DNA from: JBOZRQ01 sp050789255
GTDB lineage: Bacteria; Bacillota; Sulfobacillia; Symbiobacteriales; Symbiobacteriaceae
Length of the DNA: 64,000 nt
Assembly: GCA_050789255.1 (NCBI GenBank)
Contig: JBOZRQ010000059.1
Span: 22,219 to 86,218 of the forward strand
Direction: 5' to 3'
The notes below the pieces were generated by a model that ran no database searches, had not been told where the DNA came from, and worked only from the letters and a program-made list of their open reading frames with translations. The translations under genes were made by a program, and so were the position numbers. Below, piece by piece: positions 25,786 to 34,109 of this stretch; position 1 is the first letter of the stretch; every line of letters starts with the position of its first letter.

Positions 25786-26264
25786 CTAACTCATTCCGTC
25801 CGTGAACTTGAACGAGGTGCCGTCCTTAATCGCCTTGATTAACTTAACCTTGCCCACTACCCAGCCGTTCTCAATGGTACCACTGCCTGCCACCCAGAAC
25901 GTTTGCACCGTGCCAGTCGTGGACAGCGGCGTCACGGGCCGCACAGAGTATGTAACTTTATACACCGAGGTTTGATTCGGCACGGGTTCGATGCGCTCGA
26001 TGGCGTAGGCCTTCAGCCGCTCATTTCAGGCGTATCGGCGCTCATATAGGCATCCAGGTTCTTCTTCATCTCGGCAGTGAGTGCACTCTCTACATCCTGG
26101 GGGATACCACTATCCACCTTGGGGGCAGTTGCTGAGCCTGGGGGAGGATTAGTCGGCCCCTTACTGTTGCTGCCCTCAGTACTGCTGCACCCTCCGAGGA
26201 CGATCCCCAACAGGATGATGCCCGCAAGACCACTGTTCCGAAGCCGACTGCGAAACTCGAACAC
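25786..26264 (-). pseudogene. lipoprotein gene broken by a one-base frameshift
   Basis: Two overlapping minus-strand frames together make one lipoprotein of about 159 residues. The first gives a signal peptide with lipobox LGGC and a Ser/Pro/Gly-rich linker, then stops right after ADTPEMSG. The second frame continues as ERLKAYAIERIEPVP and NQTSVYKVTYSVRPV to the end. Adding one A in the GAAATGAG run near 26024-26027 joins them as DTPE-NERLKAY. AAAGGGG precedes GTG 26264 and TTG 26267. The family was not recognised. The shift may be a real inactivation or a sequencing slip. Confidence 0.7.
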
Positions 26265-26345
26265 CAATGTCGCCCCTTTCTGGTTCAATGATTCATTCAC
26301 TTGGACGTGTGAGGTCGACTATGAGTTCACATCTTAAGCTGAACA

Positions 26346-26380
26346 AAACACCCCGGGCGTTTACCTCGGGGTGTTTCCTT
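26346..26380. terminator. orphan terminator-like hairpin
   Basis: AAACACCCCG pairs with CGGGGTGTTT, followed by CCTTTTCC. It sits between two divergent genes, so no annotated transcript ends here on either strand. Confidence 0.55.
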
Positions 26381-26393
26381 TTCCTGGGTTTTT

Positions 26394-26458
26394 GTTCGAC
26401 ACGTCAGGAATCGTCAAAATTCGCCAGAGGGTCTGTGGTACTCTGACATCTGTCGAAC
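26394..26458. repeat. spaced inverted repeat upstream of the lytic transglycosylase
   Basis: GTTCGACA-C-GTCAG at 26394-26407 is mirrored by CTGAC-ATC-TGTCGAAC at 26443-26458. The 13 paired bases are spaced by 35 bases. It lies in a divergent promoter region and could be a two-site operator. Confidence 0.5.
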
Positions 26459-26489
26459 TACCAAATCCAGGAAGAGGGGTGTCCGCATT

Positions 26490-27203
26490 ATGCGACACGA
26501 ACGCCTTTCTCAGCGAGTGCTGGCCGCTCTAGCTATGATGTTTATTTGGGTTAGCGCCTTCCTATATGGCTTCTGGCCCGTCCGTGAGGCCCATGTATCG
26601 GCCTTGGGGCCGAACCCTGTTCCGCTTAGCAACCGTCGGGCAGAGCCGAAGCCGCAGGCCGGCCAACCGGCGGCCGTTGTGCCGGAGCCCGAACAGTTCC
26701 TTCACGAGCATGCCCGACTGACCTTTCCCACACAGGATTCCATGAACAGGGAGCGACCGCAACTCGCCTCACGCTCCACGTTTCGCCCTCGGATTGACGA
26801 TCTGACCCCGACTACGTTCCGGCCCTTGCTGGTTCAGGTTGCCGCCGAGTTTGACCTGGACCCGCGGCTCCTGGCGGCCATGATCAAGTACGAAAGCAAC
26901 TGGGACGTGTATGCGGTAGGACCTGCCCACGATTCCGGCCTGATGCAAATCATTCCCTCGACTGCCGCGTGGATTGCCTCCAAGATGGGCTTGAACCACT
27001 ACGACATCCTGGACCCGGAAACAAACCTCCGCATGGGAGCGTGGTTCCTAAGGGCGCTGCTCAACGAGTACGGCGATCTTCGCACAGCGCTGGTCGTGTA
27101 CAACGCCGGCCCCGGTGTGCTCAACTCTGACAAAGGTCCGGACCCGTACAAGTACGCTAGCAGAGTGCTGAGCATTCGCGATACGGGTGGCTACGTGCAT
27201 TAG
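26490..27203 (+). CDS. membrane-anchored lytic transglycosylase (SLT domain)
   Basis: Cleaves peptidoglycan glycan strands outside the membrane; 237 residues. An N-terminal anchor or signal (VLAALAMMFIWVSAFLYGFW) and a Pro-rich linker come before an SLT domain from about residue 105. The catalytic Glu is in AMIKYESNWDVYAVGPA, followed by SGLMQIIPSTAAWIA and the ALVVYNAGPG motif. GAGGGGTG precedes ATG 26490. Its stop overlaps the stop of the facing M23 peptidase gene by three bases, with no terminator between them. Confidence 0.92.
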   Translation: MRHERLSQRVLAALAMMFIWVSAFLYGFWPVREAHVSALGPNPVPLSNRRAEPKPQAGQPAAVVPEPEQFLHEHARLTFPTQDSMNRERPQLASRSTFRPRIDDLTPTTFRPLLVQVAAEFDLDPRLLAAMIKYESNWDVYAVGPAHDSGLMQIIPSTAAWIASKMGLNHYDILDPETNLRMGAWFLRALLNEYGDLRTALVVYNAGPGVLNSDKGPDPYKYASRVLSIRDTGGYVH

Positions 27204-28255
27204 GGCAAATAAGCCCGTGGATTGACGGTTGACCCATTTACCAGCACCTCAAAGTGAACGTGGGGTCCCGTTGAGTTGCCAGTACTCCCCACCAGAATAA
27301 CTTGTTGCCCCTGCTTCACCGTTTGCCCGGCACTTACGAGCAGTTTGCTGGCGTGTGCATACTTGGTCAGCAGGCCGTTTCCGTGGTCAACCGTTACGCA
27401 GAAACCATAACCGCCATCCCACTCAGCAGCTACCACGGTGCCCGCTGCAACCGCCACTACTGGGGTTCCAACCGGAGCTGCTATGTCGAGGCCCCTGTGG
27501 AAGCCACCTTCGCGGTATCCGTACTCGCTAAAGTACTGCCCTCTGGTCAAGGGCCATATCCACTGGCCATTTGCCGCGGGCGCTGCCGCTGGGGCCGGGC
27601 TTTCCGGCGCCGGTACAGCCTTGGGTTCAACGGCTCTGCGAGAGCTGTCGCTTCGGCTGGCCACCTGCACACGGCGGCGGGCGCCCGGCAAAAACACAAG
27701 GGATCCCTCGCTCAACACTTCGTCAGCCCCGAGCTGGTTAGCCGCCAACACCTTTTCCGAAGGAACGTCGTATGCTGAGGCGATACCGCCAATCGTGTCG
27801 CCTGACCTGACCTGGTGCACCAGTCCGCTGAAGTTAGGAGCGACGCGCAGCTGGTCCCCGGGGGCGAGCCTGTCTGGGTCTGTTCCCGGATTGAGCGCCT
27901 CAATGGTGCCTACGTCGGTGCCGAACCTCTCGGCGATCGACCAGGTGGACTCCCCGTCTTCCACCGTGTGGGTCATAACACTCGGGCGACTTGCCAGCTT
28001 GGCATAGTGTGCCCGGGCGGACGCCGTCAACGTCATATACTCAGCATCGCTGGCGACCGTGAAGTCGGCGTTGCTCACTGCAAGTACTTGAGCGGCCGGT
28101 GGCGCAGGTGCCGCAAGGGTGGCAACCGAGTCAGGCTCGGTCTTCTGAGAAGCCTGATAGGGAGCGGCGCCGAGCATGCCAAGGAACAGCAAGGACCCAG
28201 CAACACCAGCACCCACGCGAAGGTACCTTGCGGGATTCATCACCATCTTCGCCAA
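27200..28255 (-). CDS. LysM and M23 peptidase domain cell-wall hydrolase
   Basis: Secreted or anchored endopeptidase of 351 residues. An N-terminal hydrophobic segment (VGAGVAGSLLFLGMLGAAP) is followed by two LysM domains (THTVEDGESTWSIAERFG and VHQVRSGDTIGGIASAYD). A Ser/Ala/Pro linker leads to the M23 domain, whose zinc ligands fall in FHRGLDIAAPVG and HVHFEV. GAGGTGGGG at about 28261-28268 favours the TTG at 28255; ATG 28246 is an alternative. It is divergent from another LysM-M23 gene, so the two may be co-regulated. Confidence 0.88.
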   Translation of the reverse strand: MAKMVMNPARYLRVGAGVAGSLLFLGMLGAAPYQASQKTEPDSVATLAAPAPPAAQVLAVSNADFTVASDAEYMTLTASARAHYAKLASRPSVMTHTVEDGESTWSIAERFGTDVGTIEALNPGTDPDRLAPGDQLRVAPNFSGLVHQVRSGDTIGGIASAYDVPSEKVLAANQLGADEVLSEGSLVFLPGARRRVQVASRSDSSRRAVEPKAVPAPESPAPAAAPAANGQWIWPLTRGQYFSEYGYREGGFHRGLDIAAPVGTPVVAVAAGTVVAAEWDGGYGFCVTVDHGNGLLTKYAHASKLLVSAGQTVKQGQQVILVGSTGNSTGPHVHFEVLVNGSTVNPRAYLP

Positions 28256-28281
28256 AAAAGCCCCACCTCGTTCCAGTCGTC

Positions 28282-28385
28282 GGGAACATAATCTGACTTC
28301 AGGCCGATTATGTCCCGCAGCACAAACTCGTAAACAAAGTTGGGAGAATAAACCCACAATCACGTCAATAGTTAGAGGGTTTATT
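28282..28385. repeat. two inverted repeats in the divergent M23 promoter region
   Basis: GGGAACATAATC at 28282-28293 faces GATTATGTCCC at 28306-28316. AATAAACCC at 28347-28355 faces GGGTTTATT at 28377-28385. Either could be an operator or an RNA hairpin; the function is unknown. Confidence 0.5.
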
Positions 28386-28449
28386 ACTACACCTAGCGAA
28401 CAGTTATCCGGTCTTTGCACAATCTGTGTGCCGACCGGAGGTGAAGCGT

Positions 28450-29796
28450 TTGTCCCGTCGCCCCCTGTTGCTGCTCAGCCTGTCAATTGTGATCATCCTA
28501 GGCATCTCCACCGATCTGGGATGGCGGGCGCTTACGCGTCCTCGCTACGCTGTTGTGGTAGATGGCCAAGTAGTAGGCGCCGTGCGCCAGCCCGAAATGG
28601 CCATGTCGGTACTGCAAGCGGTCATGGCTCAAATCACCCCCGAGTTGGAGCTGCATGCCAACCTGCCCGACAAGATCTCTATACGATCTACGGAGAAGAA
28701 GGAACGCCTGCACTCCGTATCGGAGAACGAAATCCAGGCGGCACTGGTAAGAACCATTCCTTCCTTGGCCAGTGCAGTCGCCATTACTGTCAACGGGCAG
28801 GACGTGGTTGCTGTGGCCGACACCAAGTCGGCCGAAAAGGTGCGTGACCTGATTCTCGACGAGTACAAGGCTTCGGTCTTGCGTGACGCCAGTGCTGTTG
28901 AACAGCTCAAGTTCCAAGAGACCATCGCCTGGCGCCCAAAGCTTGTGAAGCAGGAAAACGTCCGAACGGTCGACGAGGCGGTCAACATGCTCAAGCACGG
29001 CACCGACAAGCTTGTCACGCATGTGGTCAAATCCGGCGACACCGGATGGGACATCGCCCGCTCTTACAACGTGACCCCCGAGCAGCTGGCGAGTGCCAAC
29101 CCCACAGCAAATATTGACACGCTGCAAGTCGGCCAAGTCCTCAACGTGACTTTCCGGGAGTCATACGTACATACGCAATCTGTGTCCAAGCGGGTGGTGA
29201 AGGAGGCGATTCCCTTCACCGAGGAGATTGTGAAGGACCCGTCGCTCTGGCCTTGGCAGTATGAGGTGCAAACACCTGGCATTCCAGGCGTTCGTCAACT
29301 CACCATTCGGGAGTACCGTGAAAACGGGCGTATTGTGAAGACCGAAGTGCTTGAGAACGTGGTAATGGAAAGGCCCAAGGTTCAAGTGGCCAAGCAGGGC
29401 ACTAAGCAGACTCCTGCGCTAGGAACAGGTTCGCTTGTCTATCCGGTGGTCGGGGTGACAACCTCTCTCTTTGGGCCCCGCTGGGGGAGTTACCACCAAG
29501 GCATTGACATCGGCGCGCAGACGGGCACACCAATACTCGCAGCCGACAGCGGCACGGTAGTGTTCCGCGGGTGGGAGGGGAATTACGGCTACCTCATTCG
29601 AATCGACCACGGTGGCGGTCGGATGGAGACCTTGTACGGGCACCTCTCGGCGTTCAACGTAAAGCTGGGAGATCAGGTCACCAAGGGCGACGTGATTGGG
29701 TACGTTGGAAACACCGGGTACTCTACCGGGCCGCATTTGCACTACGAAGTGCACGTGAACGGCTCGCCGGTGAACCCCCTCGACTACTACAACTAA
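28450..29796 (+). CDS. LysM-G5-M23 cell-wall peptidase
   Basis: A 448-residue surface endopeptidase. A membrane anchor near the start (LLLLSLSIVIILGIS) precedes an uncharacterised region, then one LysM domain (THVVKSGDTGWDIARSYNVT). A G5 domain follows (VRQLTIREYRENGRIVKTEV), and then M23 with HQGIDIGAQTG and HLHYEVHVNG carrying the metal ligands. This layout is typical of Bacillota peptidases involved in wall turnover. GGAGGTG at 28437-28443 supports TTG 28450; GTG 28441 overlaps it. Confidence 0.9.
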   Translation: MSRRPLLLLSLSIVIILGISTDLGWRALTRPRYAVVVDGQVVGAVRQPEMAMSVLQAVMAQITPELELHANLPDKISIRSTEKKERLHSVSENEIQAALVRTIPSLASAVAITVNGQDVVAVADTKSAEKVRDLILDEYKASVLRDASAVEQLKFQETIAWRPKLVKQENVRTVDEAVNMLKHGTDKLVTHVVKSGDTGWDIARSYNVTPEQLASANPTANIDTLQVGQVLNVTFRESYVHTQSVSKRVVKEAIPFTEEIVKDPSLWPWQYEVQTPGIPGVRQLTIREYRENGRIVKTEVLENVVMERPKVQVAKQGTKQTPALGTGSLVYPVVGVTTSLFGPRWGSYHQGIDIGAQTGTPILAADSGTVVFRGWEGNYGYLIRIDHGGGRMETLYGHLSAFNVKLGDQVTKGDVIGYVGNTGYSTGPHLHYEVHVNGSPVNPLDYYN

Positions 29797-29803
29797 AAAC
29801 AGC

Positions 29804-29834
29804 AACCACCCGGTTATATGCCCGGGTGGTTCTA
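29804..29834 (+). terminator. intrinsic terminator after the LysM-G5-M23 gene
   Basis: AACCACCCGG pairs with CCGGGTGGTT around TTATATGC, followed by CTATTTAT. Confidence 0.8.
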
Positions 29835-29902
29835 TTTATGCAGGACATGCACCGATTATCCAGGGGCTGGTTCCGGGACCACGGAATGGCAACGAATGCA
29901 AA

Positions 29903-29929
29903 GCAGGAGATGCGTACAGTTTGGCGAAT
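29903..29929 (+). promoter_or_regulatory. candidate sigma-H promoter of the reoY-like gene
   Basis: GCAGGAGAT at 29903-29911 (one W mismatch) and GGCGAAT at 29923-29929 (full match) are 11 bases apart, as in the sigma-H consensus. It lies 67 bases before the start. Confidence 0.55.
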
Positions 29930-29996
29930 TTTTTACCACCCACTCAAATAGACATGATTCCTCCGTCGCTACACGTCTCCGAAGGAGGGGCAACCG

Positions 29997-30500
29997 ATGG
30001 AAAAATCGAAAGAGGCTCGAACCAAAGCCGAGGCGATTCGTGCATTTCTGGACAGCCATCAGCCCAAGCTTCCGGAGGCCCGTGGATTCCTCCAGTTCCT
30101 CCTGGCCAAAGAAGAGATTCTCCGCCGACTCGAACTGGTTTCTGACCTGAGTGATCACCGCTACGCCATCTTGGTTTCTGCAAAGGGTTCCGGCGCTTGG
30201 CCCTTCTTCTACCGGCGAGGGGAGCGGTACTTTCACAAGACTTCCCAGGCTGTCGTTGAGCTCATGAAGCAAGTTCCCGATCAGCTTGCCCTCTGCCTGT
30301 CAACAACCCCGCCCGAGTGGTCTGTTGAGCGTCAGGAGTTTCTGGACACGCTCGCCTCCTGGCACGATGAGGTCTTTGCCGAAGGGATCGATCGCATTTC
30401 CCGCCGCCAGTCCCTGCTTGATCGTATCGACGAGGCTTTGGCGTCGGGTGACCGCTGTTCATTCGATCAACTAACCGAACAGCTTAAGCAGCTCAAGTAA
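29997..30500 (+). CDS. ReoY/YpiB-like protein with IDEAL domain
   Basis: A 167-residue soluble protein. The C-terminus carries the namesake of the IDEAL domain, LLDRIDEALASGDRCSFDQL (about residues 140-159), very close to the end of B. subtilis YpiB as I remember it. The N-terminal part also fits the UPF0302 pattern: KAEAIRAFLDSHQ, then FLQFLLAKEEIL, and AILVSAKGSGAWPFFYRRG. In Listeria and Bacillus ReoY/YpiB helps ClpCP degrade MurA. Sequence divergence is large, so the function is an inference. GAAGGAGGGG precedes the ATG. Confidence 0.65.
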   Translation: MEKSKEARTKAEAIRAFLDSHQPKLPEARGFLQFLLAKEEILRRLELVSDLSDHRYAILVSAKGSGAWPFFYRRGERYFHKTSQAVVELMKQVPDQLALCLSTTPPEWSVERQEFLDTLASWHDEVFAEGIDRISRRQSLLDRIDEALASGDRCSFDQLTEQLKQLK

Positions 30501-30514
30501 GTACCGTTAGCGTT

Positions 30515-30545
30515 AGAAGCCACCCCCGGGGTGGCTTCTTCTTAT
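30515..30545 (+). terminator. intrinsic terminator after the reoY-like gene
   Basis: AGAAGCCACC pairs with GGTGGCTTCT around a short C/G loop, followed by TCTTATT. Confidence 0.82.
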
Positions 30546-30665
30546 TGCCTTGCACGGCGTTGCCTGATCACCCAATCTTTGCTCGTACCCCGGCCACAGG
30601 CCCGTACTTTATACTAGAACGGTGTAGATATATGTGAACGATAAACAAATTACTGGGGGATTCGT

Positions 30666-31553
30666 ATGGCCCCGAAATGGAGCAAGACACTTCGTATTCT
30701 TACTGTCACCCTGCCGTTGGTGCTGGGCGCCGCCCTCCTGGGGAGATGGTGGCCGTACCCGCGCGAGGCCGTCTACAGCCTGTATCGAGACCAGGGAAAG
30801 GCACAAACCTTGGCCGATCTTCAAGGATATCACAAACAGAGTAGCGAACACTTTGATATCTTCTATACCCCCGACGACGAAAACGTGGTGGACATGATCC
30901 TTGAGACCGCGGAGACCTCGTGGAAGCCTGTTGTGGAGCAGGTGGGACATACGCCGGAGGGACGGGTCCCGCTGATCGTGTATGCTAGCCGCACCGCCCT
31001 GCGCCAGGCCTTTGGCTGGGGCAGCAGCGAGAGCGCGATGGGCGTCTATTGGAAGGGCACCGTTCGACTTCTCTCTCCGAATGTATGGATTGATGAGGAG
31101 AGCCCTAAGCAGAAGCTGAAAGTATTTCGGAAGCTGAACCCGATTGCACACGAACTGACTCACTACGTTCTGGACTACCTCACGGACGGGAACTATCCGC
31201 GCTGGTTCACCGAAGGGTTGGCCCAGCGCGTTGAGTACAACACTTCCGGGTACCTCTGGATTGAATCCAATAGCTCCCTGCGGCAGGATCTCTACACGCT
31301 ACGGGACCTGGAGGAGAACTTCGATAAGCTCAGCAACCAGCCCCTGGCGTACCGCGAATCGTACCTGCTGGTGGACTACATGGGAAAGCGCCTGGGTGAA
31401 CAGGAACTGGACAGCCTGATCCAGAAGCTTGGCCGCGGCGTGCCTTTCCGATCCGCTGTGGAGGGCACTTACGGTATGACGGTGGATGAGATCTTTGCCC
31501 GGTGGCAGCAGTGGGTTGAGCAGAACCTGGACCAACTGGAGCCTGCCGGCTAG
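30666..31553 (+). CDS. peptidase MA-like metallopeptidase, membrane-anchored
   Basis: A 295-residue gluzincin-type protein. An N-terminal anchor (TLPLVLGAALLG) is followed by an extracellular domain. The zinc motif HELTH sits near residues 161-165, and the third ligand is probably the Glu in WFTEGLAQRVEY about 20 residues on. The C-terminal part (ESYLLVDYMGKRLGEQ) matches MA-like domains of secreted Bacillota proteins. Substrate is unknown. It lies directly upstream of walRK, 38 bases away, so co-expression is possible. Confidence 0.85.
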   Translation: MAPKWSKTLRILTVTLPLVLGAALLGRWWPYPREAVYSLYRDQGKAQTLADLQGYHKQSSEHFDIFYTPDDENVVDMILETAETSWKPVVEQVGHTPEGRVPLIVYASRTALRQAFGWGSSESAMGVYWKGTVRLLSPNVWIDEESPKQKLKVFRKLNPIAHELTHYVLDYLTDGNYPRWFTEGLAQRVEYNTSGYLWIESNSSLRQDLYTLRDLEENFDKLSNQPLAYRESYLLVDYMGKRLGEQELDSLIQKLGRGVPFRSAVEGTYGMTVDEIFARWQQWVEQNLDQLEPAG

Positions 31554-31591
31554 CGCGTGTTATCAGCAGCCCGTAAGGAGGCAACCGTCGG

Positions 31592-32305
31592 ATGGCGGAT
31601 CGCGTACTAGTTGTGGATGACGAACGGCCGATTGCAGACATTCTTAAGTTCAATCTGGAACGAGAGGGTTTCGAGGTGGAGGTGGCCTACGATGGCGAGG
31701 AGGCCGTGACCAAAGCGCGGCAGTCTTCCTTCAACCTGGTCATCCTTGATATTATGTTGCCGAAGTTGGACGGATTCTCCGTTTGCCGGGAGATCCGCAC
31801 GCACTCCTCTGTGCCGATTCTGATGCTGACCGCCAAGGAGGCCGAGGTGGACAAGGTCCTCGGTTTGGAGCTTGGCGCCGATGACTATGTGACCAAGCCC
31901 TTCAGCCCCCGCGAACTACTCGCGCGAGTGCGGGCGATTCTAAGGCGCATGCGCACGGTCGAGGGCCTGGGTCAAGGCGCCCAGGCGCAGCAGCAGGACC
32001 AACTGTTACGCGGCGGGATCTTGACGCTCAACCTGACCAGCTACGAGGTCAGGAAGGGCGACACAGTGCTGGAACTCACCCCACGGGAGTTCGAGCTGCT
32101 CCGCTACCTGATCTCACACGCCGGGCAGGTGTTCTCACGGGAGGGCCTGCTGGAGGAGGTCTGGGGCTACGACTACTACGGCGACGTTCGCACTGTAGAC
32201 GTCACGGTGCGCCGCTTGCGGGAAAAGATTGAGGACAATCCGGCCCAGCCGGAGTTCATTCGCACCAAGCGCGGGATTGGCTATTACTTCCAGCGCTTCG
32301 CCTAA
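31592..32305 (+). CDS. walR: two-component response regulator WalR
   Basis: OmpR-family regulator of 237 residues controlling wall metabolism. Receiver domain: acidic pocket Asp9-Asp10, phosphoacceptor Asp53 (VILDIMLPKLDG) and Lys102 (VTKPFSP). Winged-helix DNA-binding domain from about residue 140 (LTPREFELLRYLISHAGQVFSR). The start ADRVLVVDDERPIADILKFN is WalR/YycF-like. AAGGAGG precedes ATG 31592. It is followed by walK, walH and walI. Confidence 0.92.
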   Translation: MADRVLVVDDERPIADILKFNLEREGFEVEVAYDGEEAVTKARQSSFNLVILDIMLPKLDGFSVCREIRTHSSVPILMLTAKEAEVDKVLGLELGADDYVTKPFSPRELLARVRAILRRMRTVEGLGQGAQAQQQDQLLRGGILTLNLTSYEVRKGDTVLELTPREFELLRYLISHAGQVFSREGLLEEVWGYDYYGDVRTVDVTVRRLREKIEDNPAQPEFIRTKRGIGYYFQRFA

Positions 32306-32339
32306 CGGCTGATCCAGCGCTGCGGAGAGGAGGGCGCCC

Positions 32340-34109
32340 GTGTTCCGCAGCATCCAGAGTAAGCTGGTTATGGTCTACTTGCTTCTGATTCTGGTTGCCA
32401 TGGAGCTTACGGGGCTCTACCTGCTGCAGCAGTTGGAACGGGCCTACGTGGGCGGTGCTCAGGAAGACCTTCAGAACAGTGCCCAGCTCCTGATCGGTCA
32501 GCTCTCAAACTTCGTCGCCGACGACAAGGTCGACGCTGCTGCGATCGAGGGGTACGTGTCCCAGTGGCCCGGAGATGTTCTCGTACTCGGCGCTAACGGC
32601 ACCGTGATTGGTGCGTCGCACGAGAACGCGGCGCTTCTGGGTCAAAAGTTTACCAACGATGACCTTTCGACCGCATATGTGGGTGGCTTTACACGTAGAA
32701 CCGGCACCGAGCGCGGCATTCGAACGGCCTTTGAAGCCCAGCCGATTACCCGCGGCGGTGAGGTTCTTGCGGTGGTCTACATGAAGAAGTCGCTGGAGGA
32801 CGTGTACAAGCGCAAGAACGACATTCGGGACCTGCTGCTTGTTGCGACGGCGGTAGCGCTGGCCTCCACGGCGGCTTTGGGTATTTTGCTGTCTCGCACG
32901 ATTACCGGGCCCGTTCGTGAGGTGACCCGGAAGGCCGCCGAAATGGCCGGCGGCAACTTCGATCAAAGCATTACCGTTCGCAGTTCTGATGAGATTGGCC
33001 AGCTCGGCGAGATGTTCAACCGAATGACCCGACGGCTGAAGCTGACCCTGGAAGAGATTCAGGGTGAGAGGGACAAGGTCGAGGCGATTCTTTCCCATAT
33101 GGCCGACGGACTGCTCGCCTTGGACGGGAGTGGGCGGATTATTAAGCTAAACCCGGCGGCCCAGCGCATGTTTCAGATGACCGAATCCGAAGTGCTTGGG
33201 CGGCTGCCGCAACAGGTTTGGCCGGATATTCACCTGGAGGCAGCGCTGGCCCAGGCCCGCGAGCAGGGCAGCTCCTTGACCCAGGAGATTCGCTTTGGCC
33301 CGATGGTCCTCTTGGCCCACGTGACCCCTCTGCGAGGCGACCGCGGCAAGCCGGCCGGCAGTGTGGTGGTCTTCCATGACATCACTGAGCTGGAGAAGCT
33401 GGAGTCGATGCGCAGGGAGTTCGTGGCGAATGTGTCGCATGAACTCAAGACCCCGCTCACTACGGTCAAGAGCTACGTGGAGACCCTGCTCGATGGCGCC
33501 GCCGAGGACCCCGAGGTGCTCTCGCGATTCCTGCGAGTGGTAGAGGGTGAGACCGACCGCATGGCCCGGCTCGTGAAGGACCTGCTTCACCTGTCGCAGC
33601 TTGATCAGGGCGCCGTTACGTGGGACATTCAGCCCTACGAGCTGCCCCTCCTGATCGATGAGTGCTTGGCCAAGCTCGCCGTGCCCATGGAACGCAAGAA
33701 CCTGCGTGTGGTTCGGTCCTACGCACCCTCGGTCCCGCCTGGCATGTTTGACCGTGACAAGCTTCAGCAAGTGGTGCTTAACCTGCTGGCCAACGCCGCC
33801 GAGTTTACGCCGGCGGGCGGACAGATTCAGGTGGACCTTCGTTATGAGGGGTCCATGATCCATGTAAGCGTCTCCGACTCCGGCATTGGCATCCCGAAGG
33901 AAGACTTGCCGCGGATCTTTGAGCGGTTCTACCGTGTGGACAAGGCCCGGTCCCGGACGCTGGGCGGCACTGGTCTTGGTCTGGCCATTGCCCGGCAGAT
34001 TGTGGAACTCCTGGGCGGGACCATTGCGATCGACTCGGACCTGGGCAAGGGTACCGAGGTTGTGTTCACGGTACCCGCCGCGCAAATGGTTGAAGCGGGG
34101 TGGCACTGA
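32340..34109 (+). CDS. walK: sensor histidine kinase WalK
   Basis: Membrane kinase of 589 residues. First membrane helix at about 9-28, an extracellular sensing domain to about residue 160, second helix (LLLVATAVALASTAALGILLS), HAMP, then a PAS domain from about 240. The HisKA box is FVANVSHELKTPLTTVKSY with phospho-His at about 367. The ATPase domain has NLLANAAEFTP, DSGIGIPKEDLPRIFERFYRVD and GTGLGLAIARQI. GGAGAGGAGG precedes GTG 32340. Its stop overlaps the walH start (TGATG). Confidence 0.93.
   Translation: MFRSIQSKLVMVYLLLILVAMELTGLYLLQQLERAYVGGAQEDLQNSAQLLIGQLSNFVADDKVDAAAIEGYVSQWPGDVLVLGANGTVIGASHENAALLGQKFTNDDLSTAYVGGFTRRTGTERGIRTAFEAQPITRGGEVLAVVYMKKSLEDVYKRKNDIRDLLLVATAVALASTAALGILLSRTITGPVREVTRKAAEMAGGNFDQSITVRSSDEIGQLGEMFNRMTRRLKLTLEEIQGERDKVEAILSHMADGLLALDGSGRIIKLNPAAQRMFQMTESEVLGRLPQQVWPDIHLEAALAQAREQGSSLTQEIRFGPMVLLAHVTPLRGDRGKPAGSVVVFHDITELEKLESMRREFVANVSHELKTPLTTVKSYVETLLDGAAEDPEVLSRFLRVVEGETDRMARLVKDLLHLSQLDQGAVTWDIQPYELPLLIDECLAKLAVPMERKNLRVVRSYAPSVPPGMFDRDKLQQVVLNLLANAAEFTPAGGQIQVDLRYEGSMIHVSVSDSGIGIPKEDLPRIFERFYRVDKARSRTLGGTGLGLAIARQIVELLGGTIAIDSDLGKGTEVVFTVPAAQMVEAGWH

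Noticed and set aside
28256..28449. c-di-AMP (ydaO-type) riboswitch upstream of a LysM/M23 gene
   Set aside because: Such genes often carry it, but I could not find the conserved core on either strand, only simple inverted repeats.
31608..31620. DnaA-like TTGTGGATGA in walR
   Set aside because: Lies inside the codons for the conserved VVDDE motif and has mismatches.
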